25,195 nucleotides of DNA, taken from Plakobranchus ocellatus (lineage: Eukaryota; Mollusca; Gastropoda; Plakobranchidae). Of the stretch, positions 1 to 10,193 are shown in pieces (within the stretch, counting starts at the first letter, position 1; each line of letters starts with the position of its first letter). A model generated the notes under the pieces. That model was not told the origin of the DNA. It made no database searches and saw only the letters and a list, made by a program, of their open reading frames with translations. The position numbers and the translations under genes are program-made. The stretch lies in NCBI GenBank assembly GCA_019648995.1, contig BLXT01005065.1, forward strand, positions 1,470,889-1,496,083, given 5' to 3'.

Positions 1-60
1 AGTAGTAGTAGTAGTAGTAGTAGTAGGAGTAGTAGTAGTAGTAATAATAATAATAATTTA
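1..60. repeat. (AGT)n/(AAT)n microsatellite
   Basis: An almost pure AGT triplet run, with one GGAGT interruption, passes into AAT triplets. It sits about 175 bp upstream of the proposed USP14 start codon and may continue to the left of the window. Confidence 0.95.
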
Positions 61-234
61 GTTACTGCGGATACTGAAATATTTGCTGCTGTGTTTCTAA
101 TCCAACTGAATTCAATTTCCGTTACCGACAGCCGCATGATTTGACTGATTTTAGTGTTTTGGTTTCAAACTTACAGATCATACAGATCAGGATCTAGTTT
201 AATTGTGGCCAATACAAGACCTTGGAGAGAAAGG
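61..234 (+). promoter_or_regulatory. USP14 5' flank / 5' UTR (no defined promoter motif)
   Basis: This is the only sequence in the window upstream of the proposed start codon, so it should carry 5' UTR and perhaps proximal promoter. I see no convincing TATA box. TTTCAAACTTACAG at about 162-175 resembles a splice acceptor, which would place the promoter further left. The start context AAAGG-ATG-C is acceptable for a Kozak site. Confidence 0.3.
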
Positions 235-250
235 ATGCCTGTATATAAAG
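235..250 (+). CDS. USP14: USP14 exon 1 (start codon, 16 nt coding)
   Basis: ATG at 235 reads MPVYK and leaves one G before the donor GTATTT at 251. Joined to exon 2 (TC...) it gives MPVYKVNVKW, matching vertebrate USP14, which starts MPLYSV and, from what I know of the human gene, splits the same Val codon after its first base. The match covers start codon, five residues and intron phase, and it puts the catalytic Cys at the expected distance. I looked for competing ATGCC sites before 16010 (for example 2788 and 10520) and found none that fits as well. The evidence is still a 16-nt match, so it is strong but not conclusive. The donor is only moderately good. Any 5' UTR lies upstream of 235; an AG at about 173-175 could be an acceptor of a UTR intron. 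Confidence 0.68.
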
Positions 251-3200
251 GTATTTGTGATAATCCTTACCATCTGTGGTCCCTACGAAACCGATAATAC
301 TGTCGAAATCAAGTGTTCAAGCTGATTAGGTCCGATTCAGAAAACGCATTAGTTATGATTAGTGTAAACCTGCAGAGTGGAGTCACTTTCCGTTTTTCCC
401 CACCTTTTTGTTGTCTGGCCCTAATTTGGGGAGCGGCAGATTTAAATGACAAAAATATGCATTACGAGCGTCAGAGTAGAGTCACCAGCCTCTCACCTTC
501 CCTTTTTGAGGCAAGTACCGACCAAGCCCCTAAAAGGTTGGTGACTGAATTTTTATGCGGCACTAAACTTCCTCGAATCTTCTGTCACCAAAACCCCAGA
601 TTCGGTGTGTGCACATCTATTTACATACAGTTAAAAAGCCTTGGCGTGTTTAAGACCTTTCCTTTCTCTGTAAAATTACATACGAGAGTTTGCCAATAGG
701 TGGGCATATCATATGAATTATGTCACTGAGACTCAAAAATGAAGTTTCAGGTGGATAACTTTTCGCAGCGGCTGCCCGTACGGGACCGTACGAGAAGATA
801 ATTATCTATTCGTACGGTTGGCTAGAACTGATCAGCGCTTCCACTTCCGGAGACCAAACTCCTTTTTCTCCGTCCCAATTTTTTTTTCTTTTTCTTGCTA
901 CATGTTATTTTCTTTTGTCTTTCCTTGTCGGGCACGAACCGAGATCATCATCATCATCATCATTATTGTTTTTGTTATTATATACAGTGTCTGAAGCCAT
1001 GTAAACACAGTAAACTCCAACATTCGCCGAAGGTTAGATTCAGAGGAAGCAAGAAAAGCTAAAACTAGCTTGACCAAGGCTTAGCCTCATCTAACGTTAG
1101 ATGTAGCCCAGGCCGAGTACATTTCCCAGGGTATTATGAAAGGAGAGGTTGACTCGCTGCCTAGCATAGCACTAGCCTAGTGCTTAGTGATATGACTGCA
1201 CTCGGTGGAGTCAGTGCAGTCCGACACAGTTTGTGTGTAAGTGAGAGAGAGAGAGAGAATGATGGAAGGGAGAGCAAGACAGAGAAAGATTTAGAGAGTC
1301 ACTAATGTATATAAGCGCAGCGGGAGCGTGATAAAGTGTCAGGTAAGTATCATGCTGGTGTTTAACACACAATATGGCCAACTTCTCTTATACCAAAAAA
1401 GAAAAAATTATATGTGTTTTTAAGTAAAAAAAATGTACTTCATTGAAAATACCCATTTTTCCCTTTTTTTTGTTTTTTCTTTCCCTTTTTTAACCTCTGA
1501 TTTTCATCATACACAAATTCCTATACAAAAATGTTTGTATCAGTCCGGAAATAGTATCAATCCACTTTACTGTAGGGTTATGTCACGGTAAATTACACTC
1601 CGAAGTATTGAACACAATTTTCTTTAAAAAAAGGCAGCTAGTAGCCTATGACGAAATTACCAGATTTTTCACGTAAGCTAGGCATAATGAGGTCTAGGTG
1701 ATTGGGAATAATATATCTGTCTGAAGAGCCAAATTTAAATATACTTTGTTGGTTGTGGTTCGCTCTGTTTTTTTCCTCAATGTAATTTTATATTTTCATT
1801 TATTTATTTTTCTACATTTTCAATTATTATTAATATGAATAACTAGTAAAATAACCAAAACTACAAAAAAACCCTACAAATCCCTACGTTTTGGTGTTTT
1901 TACCCGTAGGGTTACCCTACTACCTAGGAATTGCATGTTTTACCCTATTGTCTAGGTCACTAAACTGTTGAAGTCTAGGTCACTAAACTGTTGAAGCAAG
2001 TGGAACAAAAAATAGGTTCCAAATAAAATAAAAGTTTTTAAAAAATTTCTTTGCACATAACAATTATTCGCACATAACTTTGCTGATGCGTTGGCGACAA
2101 AAGAAAATTTAGCTGAAGAGGTAGACTCCATTCTTCTTGTGATCTCCATTTGCTTCATGTAAAAGAAGTGCAGAGGAGTTTCCAAAACAGGAAAAAAAAA
2201 TGTCTGCAGCAAGTATGACCTTGTTTTATGATTGGTTTTTGCTTTCATAGCAAATGACGACATTATGAAGATATCGTAAAATATCAATTTGCACATTCAG
2301 GAAAGATTACAGCCTCAATTTCGCTTGGAGTGTATTTTAACGTTATTCATGACGTTATGCCCGTTCAATGGCCCCTTTACAATAGATAGAGAAAACTCAG
2401 AAGGAATTGAGTAGTCCCTCGAAATGATGACACATGTTATGTTTCAAACCGATACTTAGTTTTAGACGAGAAAATAAAGACAATGGCAAAAACTTGCGGT
2501 TTTTATTAAAATTATATCTCTAGCAAGTAACATTCACGTGCGACCCATTTGTGCCTCTATAGATAGCATAATTTTTGTCAACAAACAAAAAGTATTGAGT
2601 TACCAATTTACCCAGTCTGCTCCCGCAGCTAAACCGTGGTATTGAAGACAACATATCAAAATTTTAAGTGTGAAATTTGTTTTTACATGCAATAGGAGCC
2701 AATCTTGTAAGACCTGGAAAAAAATGCTCATCTTTTGGCAAACTCTCGCACGGTATCGTATCAAGAAACTTCAAGAGCCAAGACGGATGCCATACAAGTG
2801 GAGGCTATAATAAATTTGCAGTGGAGAAGAAAAAAAAGTATAGCCAAATCAAGCCCTGATTACAGCAACAGAAACATCAACAATGAATGGAAAAAGATCA
2901 CTGAGCAAGTAGGGTGCAGGGGTAAGTGAAATGTATTTCTTCAAATTTATTATTTCACTTCAAGTTATATGAATGAGCATTGATAAAAGTTGAGCTTGAA
3001 AAGTGGGACACTTTGTAAAATATTAAAGTGCTATGATAAATGTTATAGCTCATATATATTTCAGTAGCTGAACTATTTTTCTATTTGGTTATGACAATGA
3101 GAAGATAGTTTGCCCTCTAGATTTTCCTTAATAACCAAAAAATATTAATGAATCACAAATCTGTCAGTTGTGATGCGGACATGAAAATTAAAAAAAAAAA

Positions 3201-4600
3201 ACTAGCAGTTTCTGTTGCCTTCTAACCTTAATGGCAGTTAATTAAGCCAAGATACACCAACCTCTTTTAATATTTTCATTTAGAAGAAAAAAATCCTCTA
3301 TGCTTAAAAAAATTGAGAAAGTCTTTTATGTCCGTCATCACAACTGACAGAGACAAGACCATCACAAATCCATAGAAAATGATTTAAAAAGCAAATTGTA
3401 TTGATACTATTCAGAAGCAGCACTAGTACAGTTACAGCAAAAGTGGGCAATGGGCAATATTGTCTGTCAGTTGTGATGAAAAGGCATGAGGACCTGAGGA
3501 GACAGGCTTGAAAAATTGATGGAACTTTTCTAAGATATTAAAAACTGTTCTCTTTTTAACATCAGCACTGATAAAAATAATTTAACACAATCTTCATCGA
3601 TTGTTACTTTAGACTTAAATTGAGTTCGTTGGTTGGGAAAGTTTTTTATAGATCTAGAATAGATTATTAGTTTGGATCATGACAATGGCCAATTCAATCA
3701 TTTATGGTGAAATCTTATTAAAATGGGGCCATGGCGAATGAAATTTTATTAAAAATAACTTTTAATAGCTGTAAACACTGTCGAATGTGACGAACCATAA
3801 CTTTTGAGCATGAAGCATTCACTCATGGCGTCTTTCCATGTTTGATCACCACATTGGAAAAAAGATCTCTTATTAAGTTATTGCAATGGGAATGTTGAAT
3901 CGCTAGAAGTAAGAAAAACACCGAAACGAAAGTTGGTTTTCGTGAATTACAAAGGTTGGTGGTTGTAACAATCAACAATAACTTGGATCCCATTAAATGA
4001 AAAGCCTGGCTTGAAGAATCCAGTCTAATAGGCTTTGTTAAGCCTATTCCAATAAAATCTTTTCATTGAGGAATATTATGACGGCTCTTAATATAGCATC
4101 ATAGAGGGTCTTAATCATAAGATCTAGAATCAAAATTTTGCGTAAAACGAACATTATGTGTCACAACCAACAGTTCCAATTTAAACTGACAAGACCAGTA
4201 AATCTCAGTCAGCCATCTCAACATGAAGTTATCAGAAATCTTTGACTTCTATTTCTGTTTTTTAAAAACACAATCTTCTGTGAAAATTTTGCACGGGTTT
4301 CATATTGCCATATTAGTTTGAACCAAGCCCAAAGTGTCCCATTTTCAGGGCTGATAATATGGGCCTTTCAAACAACATTCTGTTTTTTAATTGCACAAAC
4401 AAGACAAACACTTGGTTTTATCATATGTATATCTTTATTTTAAGACAAATATTTTAATCCAAACACAACATTTTACTTTTATTCACTTTATCAATGTTTG
4501 CTCCCATTTGTTACGTATTTAGAACCATCCACCTTTTGGTAATAGCTCAAATAATAATAATAGTAGTAGTACTTGTAATACTGGTAGCAGTAATAAATAA

Positions 4601-4631
<31 letters not shown>

Positions 4632-5301
4632 AATAAAGATTATCTGTATTATTATATATGTAATAGTAATAAATAAATGAGTAAAATAATTAATTACTGG
4701 TAGCAATAGTAGTAATAGTAATTATAATAATCGTAATACAAAATATCTGTATTATTATAAATATCAATAATATATATGTAAGTAAATTAATTAATTTATC
4801 AAATACTGTAAGTGATACTGTAATGAGTCTATGTGAAGATATAGATTACGAGATCATAATGAAATTTGAAAAGCAGTATAAATGTGATTTTGAACTGAAA
4901 ATGAACTGGTGTCGGAAAAACAGTCAGCTATTTGTAACTTTCTAGAATTTATTTTTTCACTTCAGGTTATTACATATAGTAGTATAGTCGTATTAGTAGT
5001 ACCTGTAGTACTGGTAATAGTAGTAGTTGTAATAATAATTATTTTCTTGTATATAATAATAATAATAATAGATAATTAAATAAATTAATTAATTTATCAA
5101 ATATCCGAAGTGATATTATAATGAGTCTGTATCGATGAGATCATTATGAAAAGCAGTATAAATGTGATTTTGAACTGGAAATGAAATGATGCTGGAAAAA
5201 CAGTCAGCTATTTGTAACTTTCTAGAAGTGCAAAGCTATTTACCACTTTTGATGTTTTTTTGGAAATCAGTAAAAGTGTTTGCTATGAAGACTATATTTG
5301 C

Positions 5302-5383
<82 letters not shown>

Positions 5384-5385
5384 NN

Positions 5386-5425
<40 letters not shown>

Positions 5426-8400
5426 ATGTATATTTTGTCTATCTGGCGCCTCTCTTTCTCACTTTTTCTTACAAATGTCTCCTGTTTTAGTTCAGTTGGA
5501 TTATCTCCAAAACGTCTTTCATCTTGCCATGGCATCTTCCTTCATTAGAATTGAAGAAATTCACATGGCAATTTTTGAGGTCGTGCTTCTTGTTGATTGC
5601 ATCATCCCATGAGTTGATGCGTTGGGCCTAGCTGATGCAGCACCAGTCCTATAGATGACAGTAGATTGTTGTGGCTCTTTTTTAAATAAAAATATGTCAA
5701 GAACCATGACTGCCTTCACCACATCTGTAACAGACTTGGGCTGCTCCTCCATTTGGCAGACAAAATTTCTTGCTCGAGACAAATGGTAGTTAAATAATTT
5801 TTTTCTGGTGTCGGCTGACAATGTGGAAAAGGCTTTATTATGTTCTCCTGAAGTGGGAAGGCATCATCGGCCACAAAGACATACAGAACCGTAATGTTTG
5901 TTCTAGGAATGACAGCTTCATCAGGTAGCTGCAGTTTGTTTTCAAGAAGACACTTATCAAAGGCTGACAAGAAAACGTTCTGCCATCACTATAGCCACCA
6001 CAAGAGCGTACATCAACAATGACAAATTTTCTACTTGCATCTGTGACAGCTAGTAAAACAATAGAGAAAAATCCCTTATTGTTATAAAACTTGGACCCTG
6101 AATTGTTTGGCTTTTTAATGCGATTATATTTTGCATCACTTGCACCAAGGCAATGGCGAAAAACAAATCTTGTGCTGAAATCAGCTGCAATCTGTACCAC
6201 TACTGCTTGCCTGGCGTTGGCATAAATTCCCTCTGAAGCACCGTCCACAAGACCTGGTAGGTTTCTTTTATAATGCGCCGAACTGTTGAGAAAAAATGAA
6301 AAGAAAGGGACATGTAGCTTTCTCTTAACGCAAGATACCTGAAAATGATAGAATAAGAGTTTCAGTAAGTAAAAATGAATAAGTTATATCATCATTATCT
6401 TTTCTTTCATAGATGATGAGGCTCGGAAGCGATGGAAAAAGCTGCAGAACTACTACTTCCAAACAACCCACTATGACTACAAGTAAATCTGAAACTGCAG
6501 GAGGCAAAGAAAAGAAATGGTACCTATATGATGGCATGCTCTTCATCGTACTTTACACAAGTGTCAGAAGCACTACATCTAATGTGCTGTCAGTCTCATC
6601 TGATGAAAACATTGTCACAAACCAGACCATTGTCATTTAATTCTGCACAGAATGTCGATATACCCACACCCTGCTCCCCTCCCCACAGTGGCCCTAGATG
6701 AAACATATAATCAGGATCCTCCTTCACACCACCCAATGACATCTGAATCTCAGTCTCAGACCCAACAAAATCCTGGCCCACACACCCTAAAACTATTTCT
6801 ACAAGGTAGAGCACAAACATCAGAGTTTTAATCTGAAATGCTTAAAGCTGCACAGTGATTGGCCTAAAAAAAGGAGAGACAAATGAAGATGAACATTTCT
6901 TCAAAAATCTAATTCCAAAAATAAAGCTGCTGAGCACTGTAGACAAAATCAAGTGCCAGGCCGAAATTCACATTGTTGTTTTGAAATATGTTAAAATGGT
7001 CAGCGTCAGTGCTGTTAATGTTAAGCAGTTTGAGCGAGTCCATCAAACATCAGTGCATACCAGCACAGCCCTTCTGGACCAGCACGCCAAATGTCACACA
7101 GCCGACAAAACACATGCAAAGTCCTGTCAATACACCACATCACAGTACCAGCAATATTAATATAGTTCAAGCTTTATACTCTTGCTTTATAATTAAGTAA
7201 TCATCAATTTCTTTTAATTTTTCACAAAATGTTAGATTTACACTTTTAGTTTGTAGTGTTAATAAACTCATCCTTTTGCTACATTAGACTGCTTTTGTTG
7301 AGTTTATGCATTTGATATTTATCCCAATTTTTTTGCCACCATTTCATTAAAAATGTTTTAGTCCTTTACTGTATAACTTACCTCAGTGTCATGATTAAAC
7401 GCTCCTCTGGTGACAATGGGTTTTTTCAATTCTGGCATGGCGGTTTTTTGCAAAAATAAGTCCCAATTTTTGCAAGCAAAAAGTGGCAAAATTTGCACAA
7501 ATTTTGCAAGAATTTTGCGATTTTTTTCGGTAGAAAACCAACTACAGAGAGCTATAAAAGAGAAATGTGAAGTGATATTGAACATAGATTGACTAAACGG
7601 TGTAATGAAATAGGATTAGTTGAAAAAAAGGTCGCATTTATTGAAAAAACAGGCAAAAAAAAATTATTTAAAAAAAATCTTTTCTAACAAAGTTGCTGTA
7701 TGAAAGAAAAACGAGTTGTTTCAATGAGCTCTCCGGCAGATTCCGTCGCCTCTCAGACAACACAATATTGTACAGCGAAAAGCTCCTCTCAGCATCGGCA
7801 GAGCTAACTGTGGCATAAATATAACGCCTTGCGCAACCGACAAGATTTGGAACTGCCTCAAAGGCGGAGTCCTAAAAAAAGTTCTTTGTTGATGGCCTCT
7901 GTGGACTTAAAAAACAGCTGAACATAGGTTTTGGATGTAACGTCGGATCTCCCAATCTGGCACCAATCCCAATCCAGGAATGCCACACAACTCGTTTGGA
8001 GGAGGCACCATGACCATCTATATTATAACTCGGGTGGAGTCAGCCTATTAAACTAGGAACTAACTGCCTTAGTGACTTTTTACAGAAGAGTGCCTTCCCC
8101 TACCAATCTGGTGGCGGTATCAGACTATTTTCATTCTCAAATTCCAAAGTGTCGAAAGTAAATCTCTAAACCCTCCGTCTGGAGTCGTCTAGGCTTTGCA
8201 AATAATCCCCCACCGATGGGGATCAAACAGTAGTGAGCAGCATACCACTAGACCACTGAAGCGCCCGGCTTTAGAAATAAAATGCAATGGTAAGTCCGTC
8301 AACATAGAAAAAAAAAAGAAAAGAAAAAAACCCTTTTGTGGCTGTGGCCCTGTCTAGACATTTAGTCTAGAAGTATCACCATTTCTTCCCTTTAGGATTT

Positions 8401-10160
8401 TACTTCAAGTTAAGACCTAGAATCTAACTAGATCTAATTGGCTGGCAATGATTGAGGGAACACTGCTCAAAGACTGTTAATATGAGCTTTTTTTTTTTTT
8501 CTTTGCAGGTTGGCTTGATTTTTCTGCCAGTTCCCTTTTCAAATTATGCTTTCCGAAGCCCAAATGCAAAGACACACTTGACTTCCTCATATGGTCAAGA
8601 ACTAATAAGTAAATTGCAAGTAAATCAAAACAGTTTTCACCCTGATACATGCATTTCTTTAGGAAATTGTGCATGCCGTTCCATCACTGTTGTCGTCGTC
8701 ATACCACACTTGGATTTTTCATTTGCCTTCGGGTCTCTCGCTTTGACTACAAACGTGTCCATTTTCTTCTCAGTAGATTCTAGATTCTCTAGGCCTAATG
8801 TCGAATCAAAGATGTCTTAACTCCGGTTTACCCCAAAGCTACGAGTTTATTGTTTAACAAACACAGTAGGCCAAATTGGCTTAGCACAAGTAGCAAAGAG
8901 AAGTTACTCCTGTGAATTTTCTGAAATTGGAAACTCAACCAAAACGGTTGAACTTTCTTTTTTGGTGGCCACACTTTTAATTTTTTTTCTCTTTCTTTTT
9001 GGAATATAACCAAATTTTGCAAAAAAATTGCAGAAAACAGCAAATTTTGCGGTTGCAATGCAAAACAGGAAATTTTGCCTTTTTTTTTGTGATCGCGTTA
9101 CGGCCGCAAGGGTTGCAAAAAACCGCCATGCCAGACAATTGGTGGTGCTCTTTTCCAAATATGGCCTGACTTTGTGCAGGAGAAGTGGAAACATAGAAGG
9201 TATCATCCTAATATCTGACAAATTTTGCCTTTTTTTTTGTGATCGCGTTACGGCCGCAAGGGTTGCAAAAAACCGCCATGCCAGACAATTGGTGGTGCTC
9301 TTTTCCAAATATGGCCTGACTTTGTGCAGGAGAAGTGGAAACATAGAAGGTATCATCCTAATATCTGACAATCATTTTTCCTCCTCTGAAAGGACTTTCT
9401 CCATTAAATGATGATATTCACCAAACTTACTGCGATGTTTGTAGATTTTGTGAACCCAGTATCAGCATTGCTGTCCATGACAGCAATGGACAGCAAAGAA
9501 GACAAATGACACAGTTTTAGAGGAAGCTCATACAACAAGACTACTCATAAGCAAAATCCGTAAACGTCAAGCAACCTTTTTCGGCCATGTTATGCGAAGA
9601 GAAAAGTTGGAGAATCTTGTAACAACAGGAATGTTGGAAGGAAAACGCAGTAGGGGAAAACAACGAGAAAAGCTCATTGAAGGCCTGGCAGACTGGCTGA
9701 AGGCAGGGAAATCGTTGGAAGCAATAGAAGCGACAAAGGACAGGAAAAAGTGGAGGACCATGATCGCCAACGCTGTAAAGCAAGGCACCTGATGATGAGT
9801 ATCAGCATCTGTTCAGCCTTCGTTTTCTCAACTAATATAAAATCATTCACTGAAATATTTCTTCATCCATCTTTCACATACAAGATTCAAAATATGGAAA
9901 ATGATTGAAAACATTTGAAAATGAATTTAATGGATCAAATGAATTAAGCCATGCTTTTTTTTTCTTTAGTCGACAAACAAACCAAGAAATAAATACAAAG
10001 GGTGTAGGCAATCCAATCTATTGTAAACCGCGTGTAACCGCAAATCGTATAAATTGACTTGGGCTAGGCTAGCCTTGAAAGTATTACATTTTTTCATTGA
10101 GCAAATGTAATAGCAATGGCTTTCAAGAGTTCAAGAAAGTAAAGTGGTCTCAAATATCAC

Positions 10161-10193
<33 letters not shown>

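Larger units (their letters stand above)
2922..6411 (+). other. Intron of the MADF/BESS relic
   Basis: GT (2922) to AG (6411), phase 1, about 3.5 kb. It contains possible inverted ends of a small element, a thrice-used 15-mer, two related microsatellite blocks and the antisense transposase. That much foreign DNA suggests the intron grew by later insertions. Confidence 0.5.
7431..9135 (-). mobile_element. hAT-like element with 21-bp perfect inverted ends
   Basis: 7431-7451 (TCTGGCATGGCGG...) and 9115-9135 (...CCGCCATGCCAGA) are exact reverse complements over 21 bp. The subterminal 60-80 bp at both ends are full of AAATTTTGC / GCAAAATTT motifs, as in hAT elements with subterminal repeats. The only protein relic inside is a hAT dimerisation domain near the left end, in the orientation expected. 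Bases CAAT flank both ends, but a full 8-bp target duplication is not evident. At 1.7 kb, including a SINE insertion, it has lost most of its transposase. The right end is duplicated by a 150-bp tandem repeat. Confidence 0.6.

Noticed and set aside
313..699. 128-codon ORF on + just after USP14 exon 1
   Set aside because: No family resemblance, no good start context, lies in the intron. The length is possible by chance in 25 kb.
1882..1950. CCCTAC/CCCTA repeats as interstitial telomere
   Set aside because: Only four scattered units and not the tandem TTAGGG order.
1952..2296. 114-codon ORF on -
   Set aside because: Composition is low-complexity Phe/Leu/Lys and resembles no family. It overlaps a 23-bp tandem duplication.
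2788..2803. ATGCCATACAA before GTGG as alternative USP14 exon 1
   Set aside because: It gives MPYK, lacks a residue compared with the family, and the donor is poor. It lies in the MADF exon.
4491..5612. Several ORFs rich in Tyr-Ile or Asn
   Set aside because: They are translations of AAT/TA microsatellites, some across N bases.
8904..9411. Long ORFs on both strands with an internally repeated peptide
   Set aside because: The repeat is the DNA-level 150-bp tandem duplication. Neither frame resembles a protein family.
9541..9788. ORFs on - opposite the LINE fragment
   Set aside because: Shadow of the LINE frame on +, which has clear homology.
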